A stretch of DNA of 64,000 nt from Ceratodon purpureus (taxonomy: Eukaryota > Streptophyta > Bryopsida > Pseudoditrichales > Ditrichaceae). A program made the translations under genes and the position numbers. Of the stretch, positions 36,676 to 50,659 are shown in pieces. The DNA is taken from positions 1,481,008 through 1,545,007 of the forward strand of contig CM026425.1 of assembly GCA_014871385.1 (NCBI GenBank). The letters are read 5' to 3'. The notes beneath the pieces were generated by a model, which saw nothing but the letters and a program-made list of their open reading frames with translations, made no database searches and was not told the DNA's origin. Numbering within the stretch: position 1 is the first letter of the stretch; each line of letters opens with the position of its first letter.

Positions 36676-39600
36676 ATGGCTTCCATGGCCACCTCCGTCG
36701 CCTCCATGGCCTCTTCCATGGCCTCTATCGCCACCATCTCCGTCTCCTCTCCTCACCGCGTTTCCTCCTCCCTCGCTGCTCCCCGCTGTTTGCCTTCCGT
36801 GTCCGTCCGCCACGAGCTGCTCGGAGATCCTCTGCACCTTCTGCCACGTGCTTCTGCGTCCGCTCCCAAATTGGCCGCCCTTGCTGCTCGGAGCGCCCTT
36901 GCTACCGAGGAGCCTGCTCAAGGTGCTTTCTCATTTCCCCCTCCTATTTTCTCCCATCCTCCCCCCTCCGTGCATTGCACATTTTTCTTACTTGAATAAT
37001 TGCATTTGGATTATGCTTGGTAATGTTCTTTGTAATTCCGTTTGGTGACTTAGAGTACGTGCCGCTTTCATTTTCTACTGGCACCTTTGTCGAGGGTTTA
37101 GCGTTCTACTCTCCGCTCACCAATTTCGATTTATGTCGGTTGTATGGATTTTTTCACAGCCAAGGAAAAGAAGATGACTGTTCGCAGTGACGTTCGCAAT
37201 ATCGCCATTGTCGCTCATGTCGACCACGGAAAAACTACTTTGGTGGACGCCATGCTTCGGCAAGCCAAGGTATCTCTCCGGCCCTAGTGTGAAAGCAGGA
37301 ATCATTCTGAATTTATATCTCCAGGTTCCGGCTTACTCCAATGCTGCTAACTTTCTAGTCTACAATTTGAACCTTAAAGCTATGCACCAGATGAAGATAA
37401 TCCCAGAGTTGTTCCCAGTCTTTCTCGAAGGAAGTCAAGTGAGTAGTCAGACTCACGCAATTCCAATCGAATTCAATAGTTTATGTTATCCACTTTCTCA
37501 TCAGCTGAGTGTTGCTTTACGCAAGGTATTTCGCGACAACCAATCGGTCCAAGAGCGCATTATGGATTCTAACGACTTGGAGAGGGAAAGAGGGATTACT
37601 ATTCTGAGCAAGAATACTGCTATCCGCTACAAGGGCACGAAGATTAATATTATAGATACACCCGGCCATTCCGACTTCGGTGGCGAGGTGGAGCGGGTTC
37701 TCAACATGGTTGACGGTGTGCTCTTGCTGGTGCGTTTCTTGTACCAATTTCACTGGTTTTCCTTTTGATTCCCTACGAGCCGGTGATCATTGTTTAACGG
37801 GTTAGTTTCCCTTATTGACTGCTGGAGAATGTCAAAAATGCAGGTGGATTCGGTTGAAGGTCCGATGCCTCAGACCAGGTTCGTTTTGAAGAAAGCTTTG
37901 GAACTTGGCCAAACTGTGGTGGTGGTTGTCAATAAAGTTGACAGGCCTTCAGCGCGACCTGAATACGTGGTCAACACTACTTTCGAACTTTTTGTGGAAT
38001 TAAACGCATCTGATGAACAGGTTTGTATCTTTTAAGTACAGCGTGGCGGATTGGTTTAAGCCACAGCTAGGATTTTATTGTTATTTCATTACATGCTCTC
38101 GTTTTTTTTCAAAAGAAAACATCTATGAAAATGATTGAAGGTATTTAACATCTTCAAATTCTGAACTAAACGACAGAGTGTATTCGGTGCGTTCCGCTGC
38201 AGTGTGACTTCCAGGTTGTTTACGCCAGTGGGATTCATGGAAAGGCTGGATTAGAGCCTGATCAGTTATCGGACGACCTGGAGCCATTGTTCGAGTCCGT
38301 CATTAGGTGTATTCCTGAGCCTCGCGTCGACCTTGAAGGCCCTCTTCAGATGCTTGTACGTGAACCTTCCAGCGACGTGAACTATTGTGTGGAGTGCTTT
38401 GATTTTTGTGACAAGTATAGAATAGGTCTACGTGGGTCTACATTAGAATAAGATTGTTATTCTCCGTGTTTTGAACTGTTGTGTGGAGTGCTTTGATATT
38501 GTGTCAAGTATAGAACAGGTCTACGTGGGTTTACATTAGAATAAAATTGTTGTTGTACGTGTTTTGAACTGAAATCTCTGTACTCTGCTGTTTCTTATGG
38601 CTTACCGATGGCCACAGATTACAAACTTGGATTATGACGAACATAAGGGTCGAATTGCTATTGGACGTGTCCATGCTGGTCGTATGAAAAAAGGGATGGA
38701 AGTGAAGGTGAACTACGGATAGAATTTTATTTGTATTCGTTGGGATAAAAGAGGTTTACTTTAAATTGCTGTAAGATATAATCAGTCGATTTTGTTGTAT
38801 GTTTTTTCGTCTTGAGTCGTTGCAAGGAGTCTAAGCTTAGACATGTTCTGTGTGCTACTACAATCATTACGTCGGTAGAATAGAATGTTCGATGAAATTA
38901 ATCGTGCCCAGAATTCCGTGGCACACTTTCCACCTTTCTGAAGTACTGCTGTTAAGTTAAGGATTTTGAGTGTACAGGTCTGCACTCCTGACGATCGTTG
39001 TAGGAATGCGAAAGTGAATGAGCTATTTGAGTATGATAATTTTATTCGAGTTCCCGCTGATACGGTTGAGGCTGGCGATATCTGTTGTCTCTCAGGAATT
39101 GATGATGTTCTGGTACTCTTCTGACTATTTATTTTATCTTTGTCTATTATTCATTCATATAGAGAAAAGTTCCTTTTTGAGTGTATATCTTGTGATTAAA
39201 GAGTGGTTGATTATTTCCGAACCCGCGTCGGCATGCGATTGAGATCTTATCATTTTGTTGTTTAACAGATTGGAGAAACCTTAGCTGATAAGGTGGATGG
39301 AGTAGCACTGCCAACAATAACAGTTGAGGAGCCTACCGTAAGAATGTCGTTTATGGTTAATACATCCCCATTCGCTGGTCGTGAGGTACGCAAATCAATG
39401 AACCCTTAACAAATTTGATGTGTCTGCTAAAGCTTGCCATGGAGGTTTTAATTTTGTGGTAGTTTCATAAATAATGTGTTGTCTATTTTGACAGGGTAAG
39501 TACGTGACAAGTAGGAATTTGCGAGACCGGTTGTACCGAGAATTAGAGAGGAACTTGGCGATGAAAGTAGAGGATGGAGAAACTGCCGATTCTTTTATTG

Positions 39601-41345
39601 TCAGCGGTCGTGGCACCTTGCATCTCACAATTCTTATTGAAAACATGTAAGTCGAAATCAATTCTTGGAACAGATGTTGCCTGAATTGAAACCTAACACC
39701 TCTACGCTTCGCAATGATCAGTTCAGTCACCAATTACACTGCAATCCGAATGGGTGGGCGCTTACTGGTTAAATTCTCTTGGCCAGTTGATCGCCGTTCA
39801 GCCCTGTCAGTCTAAATGCTTTGTTTTATTAAGACATTGAGTATTAACCAGTCGCTCTGGTACCGGGCTGGCAGGAGAAGAGAAGGTTATGAATTTATGA
39901 TCGGGCCACCTAAAGTTATTAACCGCGAAATCAATGGAAAGAAGCTTGAGCCCTTCGAGGTAAATACACTGATCTCTATCTTGTTTGAATGATGGATCCT
40001 TGCCTAACCTAATTACACCTGGGAAGTCTATTTCCTCCTGCATTCTTAATTACACCACTTTTCAAAGGAATGCGAAAGTTAATGTATGCCGCGTTACAGT
40101 TTCGTGGGATTCTTTTGTGTTGATGCGACGAACTGTTGTCTCATTTCTATTTACACACGATATTAATGGTGCCTTCGTAAATAATTCTGAAACATGCCAG
40201 GATGCTACTGTGGAGGTGCCTGAAGAGTATGTGGGAGCAGTGGTGGACATGCTGGGCAAGCGCCGGGGCCAAATGTTGGATCTGTCAACTTCTGGGTATG
40301 ACAAATGTTAATCGTGTTTCACTGTTTTCGCTATTTTCTCTACTGGTAGTGCGAAGTGTGTTGACTGATGAAATACCGTTGTCTTGCCAGTTCTTGCTTT
40401 GATATTGTCCGTACGATGGTGAGGTTGTCGATCGCGAGAATCATTCTGTACATGTAAAACTTATCAGACTTATAAATTTCAGATTGATTTATGTGGTGTT
40501 CTAAAATGCAGGTCTGAGAATACTACAGTGGTGAAGTACAGGATGCCAACTCGAGGTCTGCTAGGTTTACGTAATGCTATGCTTACTGCCTCCAGAGGCA
40601 CTGCTGTGCTGAACACCATCTTCTATGGGTATGACGAGTGGGCTGGAGACATCAGCACCCGTGAACAAGGGTCTTTGGTAAGATGTTCGTAAACATTATA
40701 AATTTCGTAATGGCGGCGAATATAGCTTGTTTGCTGTAAACAATTTATATGAAAAGCTCAAAATCGCAAGGTTGTTACACCATTGAAGAGTTATGGATAT
40801 GATAGCATCGATGTAAGTAAATGATCGATTAGCATGAAAAACCCAAAATGTGTCCCTAACAAAATTTCTAATGTGCTTGTTTTGGTACAGGTTTCTTTTG
40901 ACACTGGGCCGACAACCTCATACGCGCTTTTCAGTTGCCAAGATAGAGGCAATCTCTTTTTGGCCCCCGGAGTGCCTGTATACAAGGGTCAGATCATTGG
41001 TATCCACCAAAGGCCCGGAGACTTATCTTTGAACGCCTGCAAAAGAAAGGCTGCAACCAACGTACGCTCAAACAAAGAAGCTACAGGTGGGTGTTTGGGC
41101 CATTCATTGAATGAATGCTAACCGTGTTGGTTCTGCCTTTCTACTGTAAAGTTTCGTTAATCTGTCGTGTTAATCTAATTTTCGTTAATCTGTTAATGTT
41201 CTTCTGTGGTGCAGTTGTGTTAGCATCTCCAATAGAGCTCAGCTTGGATGATTGCGTGGAGTACATACAAGAAGATGAACTTGTAGAGGTAACTCCTCTC
41301 AGTATCCGAATGTGCAAGAATCCCAAGACGTTGAAGAAGCGATAG
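36676..41345 (+). CDS. typA: Chloroplast TypA/BipA translational GTPase (SVR3-like)
   Basis: Ribosome-associated GTPase needed in plants for chloroplast translation and stress tolerance. Fourteen exons: 36676-36922, 37160-37269, 37526-37729, 37844-38020, 38203-38355, 38618-38707, 38978-39112, 39269-39385, 39495-39646, 39875-39959, 40201-40295, 40512-40677, 40891-41086, 41215-41345. All phases close to 685 aa, close to the plant family length. The first ~80 residues are Ser/Ala/Met-rich, consistent with a transit peptide. G motifs: AHVDHGKT (101-108), RGIT (141-144), DTPGH (163-167), NKVD (217-220). The C-terminal BipA domain ends [20 protein letters not shown], then TAG. The acceptor before exon 3 (GCAAG|GTATTT) is unusual but fixed by conserved KVFRDNQ. 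The gene appears intact. Confidence 0.96.
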
Positions 41346-43456
41346 GTGCATACGTCTTCTACTTATTGCATAGCAGAAGTCTCGTGTATTTTTTAGAGTA
41401 GCTCGCTCAAATATACGATGTTAGGATTACACAAAAGCATATTAGAAATACTCATTAATTGCTACAATGAGAGTCTTCTAGACAAAGTTCATTTTATTCA
41501 TTGCCCTGTACTATAAACAGGAAATTTTATATACAAGTTACCACAATTATATGCAGTATCCATTTCTGCTGGCGTTGCACAATCCGATAGGAATGTGAAA
41601 TTAGTACAACCTCCCGATTTTTACAACTTCGTAATCTTGTACGACTTAAGCTTGTTTGAACTATTTCTGTCGCACTTTTTTGCGAAGAAGTGTCTGATAT
41701 TTCGAGAGAACATTTTTACCGTGACTAACCCCGGCACAGCCATGGGGAGAATATGGTCCTAACTGTGCCTTAAATCCAATTAACAGAAAATTTGTTAATA
41801 GTTTCTCTTTGAATTCTACAGTTCTCAGTCGAAAAATGACAGTTACTTTTCTGAAAAGTAGAATATCAACATATCATCAAACATCTTTGCTGTTCACAAT
41901 CAATTGTGAACAATGAATTGTGAAAGTAAAAACTGAAAGAGAGTAGAAAAGTGTGTAAACTAAAATACAGCTAAATTAATTTTTCTACTATACTTTTGTT
42001 ATCAAACTTTTTGAGTTTATTTTGAAGTTTTTGTCTGAAACCTTACATTAATAAGATATTCTCACTTATAAAATTCACAATGCTCATGTAGAAGTCTATT
42101 CTTGACATGAAAGATTGCAAAGAAGAGGTATTGACATAGATTTGGATAAGATTTTGTCACTTCCAATTTTTGAAAGCTCAATCCAAACGTTAGTAAACTT
42201 TGAAGTCATACATTCTATAAAATCTCATTTTTGAGTGTGCACTACACAATGCAAAAAGATATTAGTACAATCTTCAATCCAGTGGTCCAATTTTACCAAA
42301 TTTTAAGAAAAGAACCCTCCAAATACTATTGTTTCCCTAGAACCACTATAGATTATAGAAGGTTAAAAGCAGAAGTAACAAAGAAAAACAACAATCCTTC
42401 TTTACTCTATTATTTTGTTTACTCCAACGTCTTAGAGAACCTAGAGCAAGACTTCCAAGTTCTTCTCTTATAGTCACTCATTAGTTCCTCACCTACAACT
42501 CCTCACATTTTGTGTTAGGAAGAGCAAGCGTTGAACTTAGAATGAGGAATGCTCATTCTAAGCTTAAATGAAGGGGTATGTTACCTAATCCTAATAGAGT
42601 GACAAAGTAGATTGGTTTTTATTGAACTATGTGTACTAACCGAGGGATTAAAATGTACTTTGCTATATGCTCAATCATATATTAATGAAACAAAGAAGCT
42701 AAAATTATAGGGAAACATGTGAATTTATTGGTAACTCTTATATCTTGTGCATTTTCATACCAAATGAAGCATGTGACCATTTTCTTACACTACTAGATCT
42801 TTGCAAGGAACCTAAGTACATCTAACTTTGAACAATATTCTACAAGCTATGAATATTTGAAATTTTAATTTCCATCATTTGTTATTTTTTTAAAAATGTT
42901 TGCAATCCAATACGTATCTCCAAAACTATAATATGGTATGCAAGTGATTATGTGTCCATAAGACTTAAATGCGGTACTAAAATAAGTCAAGCTCATAGAA
43001 ATTAATCAATTGAAATCGAGGGTTTAATTTTTTTTAAAATATCTTGCGTACACGCCTAAAATCTTAATTCATGTGGAAAAGAATTGGCGAGTGTTATATT
43101 TGTATTGCAGTAACATACATGCTACGTTTACATATATGGTACTTCATTGTGGCTGTAAGTAAAGTTTTCATTTTGTTGCAAATGGCAATAAAATGCTCTA
43201 ATTTGGCTAATTTTTTTCCAAAGTGAACTAGCATCAAGTTCTAGAATCCTAAAGTTAAATTGATAATTTGGGAGGAAAAACAATGCTAAGTAGTTCCAAC
43301 TCTAATTTGCACATACAACAAACACATTTGGATGGCTTGTATAAGCAAATCATTCAAAACAAATTAGCCAAAGATTAATCTAAACAATTCTACCAGAAGT
43401 TCATTTAATGAAGATAAAGTAATGGAAACAAACAAACAAGTTGCTCCAAGAGCAAG
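41346..43456. other. typA 3' flank and AT-rich intergenic
   Basis: Immediately after the TAG comes likely 3' UTR. The rest is AT-rich without splice-supported exons; an open frame at 42231-42473 has no recognisable feature. Confidence 0.5.
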
Positions 43457-46009
43457 TGACATTACGTGCAAAAACAAGTCTTCAAAAGGCCGTGTAAGCC
43501 TGCTCAAATTAGGTGAATCTCCTGCCCAAAACGACCTCTGGCACTAGCAGCGGATGACAGAATCGCTGCCCGCGGAGTTAAGAGTGCGTCTTAATGGTAT
43601 CGGGACGGGGTTGCAAGGCAGGATCGGTGTGTCTAGTGGCGCCAAGGTGGCTCCGTTGTTTGGTGAACCATGACTCCTTGCATTTACTGACCTTGAAGCT
43701 CGAGTAAAAGGAGAGATGACGGGAGATTGGTGCCAACGGTTTCAAGACTCAAAGTTTGCTGCCATAACGCGTTCATGGCACGAAGCTTGGCCGGGACTAG
43801 GTTGGTCTCCCCACCTACGAATGGGGTGAAACGAAGTTGGGTGCTTAGAATTTAGGTGTTGCAGAACCAAAGACCCCATTCTAAGGTAGAACTCAAGGAA
43901 TTCGAGGGAAAGAGTGACAACTAAACCTGTGAGCAGTTTTTTACAGATACGCGCTCGCAGCAATTACAAATTCGAGCAGCAAGCATTGGAAGAGTATTCT
44001 TGCAACTCCTACTGCCGTGGACCGAAGACATACTATAAGTGCCGTTTTCTCTATGAGAATTTCGGGTCGTGCATGGCCTGTACTAGGGTAGATGATGCTC
44101 TTTATTTCATTTTGCAATTTCCTTGAGTGGCTATGGTATAGATTTTGGTTGTTGAGAACTCTGGAGTTTTGGATATTCGGAAATATTAAGAACGTTCTTC
44201 TTCATTCTTCCAGTCCGATCCGAGCCATTGAGAGTCGGGTCGCACTACTTTGGAGTTCTGGACTCTTGATGGCAGCAAAAGTGGCGGAGCCTTCAAGATA
44301 CCGTCCCTCACTTTCGCTTGATGCACGCTATGCACCACTTGTTAGGCGAGGTTGATTGCGATCCGAGCAACCCTGCCCATCAACATTTCCAAGACGGAGG
44401 GCAGCCGGGGATACAAACATTGACTTGTGGATCGATGGCAACATTTACCTGGTTGATCCAGGGACATGGAGGCCACCTTCATTCAAAACTCTTAGGGATC
44501 GCCTAGAATTCATTTGCCATGGAGAGCAAGGTGTGTACGGATATGCACACAGATTGGGGGTAAGTGATGGAGGAGGACCTACACGGCGTGAATTGGAAAT
44601 GCAGTGCCGATATTTTGAAGAAGAACTGTGGAAGGTGAGAGACGACCTGGCTAGCAGCAGAGAAGAGGCTTGACCATTACAAGGACATTGAGGATACGTG
44701 CATGCAATTGCGGAATGAACTGAAGACTATTCGTGGCGAGATGAGCAGCATGGAGAAAAATAATAGGGTGAAGGTGCAGGGCTTGGAGACCGAGGTGCGT
44801 CGGTGGCAGCAAGCAAGTGAGCGCCTACAGGAGGGGCCTAGCCCTTTGAAGGACGCGCCTATGGGGATGCGACGTAGGGCTCATGGGGATTTATGAGTTG
44901 AATCATGGTTCAGGGTGGGCAAAACGCAGAGTGAAGCTCGTTAGGACGCATTTGCAACCTCATCTCGTGGATGCTGTCAACGACAACAACCGGGTCAACC
45001 ATGAGAAGCAGCGACTTCATGGGGATAAAGCCTCCCAAACAGGAACTATTGTAGCGTTAGCAAAGATATTGTCTAGGCATGAAGGTCTAACCCTCGCACT
45101 CAACCATCTATGGAGCATATTAAGACAAAGATTGCTAGTAACGTCCTCAAGGCAATCGGAAAAAATGTAGGGCCGGGTAAAATTCTTGCTGCCTACGACC
45201 AAGCAGCGATGTCTTATCGAGGCTATGGTGCTATTTACCAAGTCGTGAAGGATCCAGTGCGGGCTTTGACCAAGGATGTGAAATCCAACATACTACCTAG
45301 TCCCTACCACGTTAGAAGGCTTCGGTAGGAGCTAATGTGAACTTGCCACAATTTATTGGGTAGTACTACTACGCTGAGGGAAGGATGGAGCTGCCAACAG
45401 TGTCAAAGAAAAGCAAGAAATCCGAGGAGCAGCAAAAGGAGGTGATCTTAGATGAAAAGAACTCCCTATTCACGGACCTTGAGGTGGTCCAGCAGAGCAT
45501 GATGATCTTTTATGGCATCACGGAATCAGGTATGCATCATCTTCTTATCCTGTTGGCAGCAAAGGTGAATGTCCGTTTGGTGCGAGCAACTGCATTGTGT
45601 GTCTTTAACAAAGGAAGCTAATTTGATTGTATTACACAAACATTCTCACGTGAGGAGATTCTTGTAGAGTTGGAAGGGGCTCTGTTGATATTTGTCCTCA
45701 AACTAGAAGAGGCGGAGATTGTAAACGAGAAGAAATTTGAACGTGTTAGCATCACGCTGATGAATAGGGCTTTGGACGTTGACATTCAGGTGGACCACGA
45801 GAAGTACTTCTCAGTACAATCCGATCAGGAGATTTCGCCAGTTGCCACGTTCCAGGTCGAGAAGGAATCCTACAATGTTCTCTTGTGGATATTTGGAAAG
45901 TCGAACTTACCAGCTGTAATTGCAGCACAATCAGATGGCCACATACTACATGTCCCCAAAGTTGGAGAATTCAGTGTGGAGTGGCGCCTTACAGCAGACA
46001 TGAAGATAA

Positions 46010-46857
46010 TTAACCCCTAAAGTTCTGAGGGTATTTTTCATCAAAACTGCCTGAAACAGCTCCTCTTCAAAGCAAGGTGGATTCTGCAAACTTGGGGTTT
46101 TCTTTTGTACATCTAACCGTAAGATCTTGTAGCTAACTTCTATGTCTACATGTACGCCAAATCTCACACACTCATTCTTCACCAATTGCAAGATCATAAC
46201 GTTCAAAGTAGGAAAACAAGTTTTTATTCCTTGCGAAAAAAGGGGACATCAGAGTTTTGGAGGCCCAAAAAACCATTTTTTTGCATTATGGATTTTGGGG
46301 GTTTTGATGCACGTCAAAGAAGACTGAGTTAGCTAATTGTGTTGAGAAAATTATATTCAAAAAAGTTGTGAAACTTTGCCAAAAAAATCATTTTCCGCTA
46401 GGGGGTATACTGAAATTCACAAACAAAGGCCGTTTTTGAACAATAAAAATAGCATATGGAAAATTCCTGGATTGGAAATCGGAACGGTGGAAACATGCTC
46501 TACTGTCTTCTCTATGCATAGAAATTTTTATTTTTGAAAAATATCAAAATCTCAATTTTTGGTGGAATTTCAAAGTTTCGTCTTTGGGCAGATTTTGGCA
46601 GTTTTGGGCAGAATTTGCTGCATTCACAGTGGCTTCGAAACATTCAGCAGCTGCCCAACGAGCAGCGTTTGACACTTAAACCTTCTTAACTTTTGATCCT
46701 GATGTCGGAATTGAAAAATAAAAATACCCACACGAAGATCTCCAAACGGCTCACCTACAATAAAAATTTCAGAAAATCCTGATATAAATTGCATACATAG
46801 GTACATGCCCAAATTCAAAAAAAGCCCAAATGTGGCAGATTGTCCTTTAGGGGTTAA
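46010..46857. mobile_element. piggyBac-like non-autonomous element nested in a coding frame
   Basis: TTAACCCCTAAAG at 46010-46022 and CTTTAGGGGTTAA at 46845-46857 are perfect 13-base inverted ends including the TTAA duplications. The element is 848 bp and non-coding. Removing it with one TTAA copy restores a continuous frame in the host transposon gene across the site, an independent sign of a precise TTAA insertion. Its ends (CCCCTAAA) match those of the element at 1077-2119. Confidence 0.8.
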
Positions 46858-47464
46858 GTGCATGTATGGGCTTCAATCTGGGCCTGCGTGTGTGATGAAG
46901 TGCATATAGTGCAACCAAAAGAGGATAAAGCTCACTGTGGGGACAACAAGTTAGGCAAATGCTGCCATCAAGAGCCGTCGTAAAGCAAACTGGATGGGAG
47001 GGCTATTTTCCAACAGCGTACCAAAAGAACCTTCTCACATGACAACATCTACTAGGTGGAGGCCTATCCTGCCAATTCCTTTGTCCAGAGTGCACATTTG
47101 TACACTCCATGCCCTGGTTCGATTGACGAAGAAGATTGTGCACATGCATATCATGTATGTTTGGAACATATAGAATCAGAGACTTAGGGCTACTGCAATT
47201 GAATCGATGGAGAAGTCGTTGTCTGCGATTGTGGCTCATGGTGGAAACGTGGAGTTTAAGAGGGACCTTAAGCTCAGTGGCACCATTGGAAGCGTGCCAC
47301 AGAAACCATCTCTGTGTGGTGTTCTTGCGAGCAGACTTTTTAGGCCAAACGTTTCATCTGGGCAATGATAAGGCCTAGAAGGATATTTGTCAAGCTGAGA
47401 ATAATAATGTCGGAAGTGGAGTTGACCGCATTACAGAGTATCAGATGTGGTAAGCCTTTGAAAA

Positions 47465-47492
47465 CCCTAAACCCTAAACCCTAAACCCTAAA
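47465..47492. repeat. Interstitial plant-type telomeric repeat (CCCTAAA)4
   Basis: Four exact CCCTAAA units at 47465-47492, within the decayed family-B element. This equals TTTAGGG on the minus strand, the Arabidopsis-type telomere unit found across most green plants. Confidence 0.95.
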
Positions 47493-48199
47493 GCCTTTCG
47501 GAGAGGAGCATGTTACCCATTATATGGTATGCTCACGGCTCTGTCTGTTGTTGCTTTTGGTCTTTCTTCACTGGGCGCCTACTTGACCTCAACATCCGCC
47601 TTTTAACTTCCTTCTTCTTGTTGACAGCACGTAATTGTACGGCACTCTACTTGTGGATCACTATGGGAGCCTTTGAGTCTGGAGTTGCCAAAGTATGGAG
47701 AAATCACACCACCAAGCGATGGCGGCACATCAAGCACATACAGCCCATGGTGGTGGGAAAGCCCGTACTAGTGCGATTCTCCAACAGTTCCAGCATTGGT
47801 ACCGAAACATACAACATCGATATAGGAAGAAAATGGAGATCCAGCGAGCTGTACCTACCCGGATGACGGACCACGGGCCCTAGCTGCATCCAGGAGACGC
47901 GAGCGGTGGCATCAATCAAACGATGCCCTCGCCTGCGAGGAGTGGAGGTCAAGGAGGAGGTGTGTTGGGGAGCATATGTTATTGAAGAAGTCGTGGAGGG
48001 CGAAGGAGATGGCTTGATGGAAGATGAGTCGGAATGGAATGCCAACAGGGACATGGTTGGAAGTGGGGGCGAGGAAGATGAACAGAGGGACGCTGCTGGC
48101 CACTTTGTAGACATCGCAGATGCTGGCAACAGGGATGCCGGGGAGGATATTGCCCCTGATGTTGACATTGAACATGCTGACAGCGAGTAGGGGGCTCAG

Positions 48200-49440
48200 A
48201 GTTGATATGTTTTTCCTTGATATACAATGTTTTGTAGAAGGGTAATGTTATAGAGAAGTAATACCTTTCAAAGATACTGTATCCTATAGATAGTATAGTG
48301 AAGCGAAGAGTTACATGAACGCTGAAATTGTCTTCAAATGTACACTTTCTTTAAAAAAAAAAAAAAGAAGGAAATTCAGGCAATTCACTTTCAAAATTTA
48401 GAAGATGTGCGAATACATAGTCAATGAAACATCGTCCATACTCAGGCAAATTACACTGGAATTGTTTTCTAGAGATCTCACATTTGCGTTATCATATTTA
48501 AATTTTAGAAAATATGGATGTTGTTTTCAGAAATAGTTATTACAGAAAGCCAAATTTTGAACTTTGAATCATGTTCTCTTATAAAGCAATCTTGCTTACA
48601 GATTTAGTTATCTTAATTTTGGATCATATATCCTAGTTAAAATCTTATATCTTAAAATCGCCGAGTAAGGTTTTATTTTCATTTGGTTTTCCTTCTACTT
48701 TCAAATAATTCTCTTATCTCTTATCTCTTATCATTTGCTTTTTGGGTTTTTTTAATCTTTTTTTTTAATATTTTTTTTTCCTCTTATTTTGTTTTTATTT
48801 TTTCCTTTTCTATTTAATTTATTTTTTTTCCCGAAGATTTTTAATTTGATGGGACACTGTAGAAGGGTTGCATTATAATGGACACCAGTCATCCCCATAT
48901 GACCGTGGCGCCCATTCCCGCGCGGGGTAGAGAGGGGGAGGAGTGTTTCCCGTCCCCCCTTCTTGCCCTCGTCGCTGCTAGCAACCCCTCCGTGTTCGTG
49001 TTGAAGCAACGAGTTGGAAGGGAGCTGCTGCACCGAAGAAGACTGTCATTTGAAGAGTTGGTGCGACGAAGAGAAGGCGGGAGGGGAGAGGGGGAGTATG
49101 TTACATAGAGGAAAGGAAGAAGCGGTCGCGGAGGAAGTCGGAGGAGAGCCCACAATGGAGAGAAGGGAGCTGAGGGCGCGGAGAAGGGGAGTTGCTGCCG
49201 TGGTGGAGGAGAGCTAGATGAAGCTGATGGGAGCTGAGGGCGCCGACGAGGGAAGCTGTGGGCGCAGCTGAGGAGAGCTGTGGGTGCAGCTAAGGAAATT
49301 TGCGGGAGTAGGGGAAGAGAGCTGAAAGCGCCGAGGAGGAGAGCTGCGGTCGCGGAGGGGGAGAGCTGCAGACGCGAAGGAGGGAAGCGACATCGACAGC
49401 TACAGTCTAAATTCGGCAGCATTCAGGTAAACCCCTGAGT
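48200..49440. other. Non-coding part of family-B element with GAGAGCTG-type repeats
   Basis: 48200-48850 is AT-rich. 49000-49400 carries degenerate units of the form GAGGAGAGCTG(Y)GGGCGC, about 25-40 bases apart. Open frames across it on either strand are repeat-driven. Confidence 0.5.
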
Positions 49441-49746
49441 CATCTTCTCTAATACGGTTTTCTGAAATGTCTTGCATTATCAGCTGCCCAAGAAGTCGTG
49501 GCCTCAGTCAAGCGTAAGTGACATAGTGTTGTACGTGTGAGTAGTAATCCGTAGGTATGTTTGTAAGAAAAAATCCACGAAATGTGTGCAAAAAGCCAAG
49601 CTCAATGTTTTAGCTACAAGTCCTTGCTGTCAGCAAATACAGGGTGAGCATTTCCAGCGTCTATTTTCTACTTAATATGCTTAGCAATTAGAGAGCTTTG
49701 ATGTTGGGTACATTGAATGCGCCTCTTACTTGAGGTTGTGTTGCAG

Positions 49747-50659
49747 CCATGGTTGCCGGCAGCAAGGACGACGGTGTTCTCACGCCATGGAACCTCCCTT
49801 TCGTCCTCTAGTCGCTACCGCAGGATGTGGCGGACAAGCTTGTGGTGGTTGCGCCCTATCTTCTTGGTAGGAAGAGCGCAAACTACTACATCGATTTCTT
49901 TCATCATATACTTGGCCTCTGCGACACTGGGATATCCTTCTCCGAGCTCAGCTGTGATAAGGTATGCAAGAAATCCTTGTTCATAGAGAGATGACATGGA
50001 GGGCGCCACCACATTGTTGACTGCAGTGACAACCACGCTATTGCTGCTTACACAGAGCAGCATGCGAAGGTGTATGGAGGTGAAGGCCCTGACAACGTGA
50101 CATTTGGTACCTCCTTTCCTCGAGGCTTTCATCTGACCTTCAACTTGGGCAAAGAAGTCAACTGGGCAGAGAAAGCCGCGACCTTGCAGAAGGCACGTGA
50201 GAAGGGGGCTGCCCGCAACCCTCTCAAGCTCACACCCCCAGCCTTCAGAGAGCAGATCGAGGCCATCATCGACGTGCTCGCTGGCGACATCGACGACAAG
50301 CCCTCTGCTGGCAACACATCCTTGGCCATTGAGGGAGTCGGCACTTAACCTAGCCACGGCGTCCTTGTTACGGGGAGCAGCAGCAAGGAAGGGCCTGTAG
50401 CAGAGGGAGCTCGGGGTCGCACTCGAAGCCAGCTCAGGGCAAAGGCGGCCTTGGTCACTGAGGAGGAGAGCGTGCCCAAGTCTTCACTTGCTGGTAGCAA
50501 GGATGAAGACCGACCTACCACGGATCCGAAGGCGAAGTTGGACTAGGCCAGGGCCAAGAAGGCAAGAGCTCACGCCGACCTTGCGAAGAAGGAGGCTTAG
50601 AGGGAGGTCATTGTTGGAGATTTGAAGAACGAGAAGACCTTTTTGAAGGAGAAGGTATG
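49747..50659 (+). pseudogene. Decayed transposon protein fragment with coiled-coil end
   Basis: Starting MVAGSKDDGVLTPWNLPFVL, the frame hits TAG (49809-49811), continues as SLPQDVADKLVVVAPYLLG, and later as the open block 50070-50348 (YGGEGPDNVTFGTSFPRGF, a compact domain), then a Lys/Ala-rich helical end with TAG at 50544-50546 and 50598-50600. The last three stops lie where Gln would suit the helix. The layout resembles a structural, Gag-like or accessory transposon protein, but I cannot identify it. Confidence 0.4.

Larger units (their letters stand above)
44390..48190 (+). pseudogene. Decayed family-B transposon gene, interrupted by a nested element
   Basis: Coding-like segments in varying frames: 44390-44673 (LVDPGTWRPPSFKTLRDRL, then a coiled coil to about 44870), 45110-45328, 45385-45530 (donor-like GAATCAG|GTATGC), 45670-46009, and after the nested element 46858 onward, ending in an acidic tail (47906-48190). 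The part before the insertion ends QSDGHILHVPKVGEFSVEW...ADMKII. Removing the nested element lets the frame continue KCMYGLQSGP and then a Cys-x-x-Cys-like region with a further stop. Frameshifts and stops are frequent. I do not recognise the family. Confidence 0.5.
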
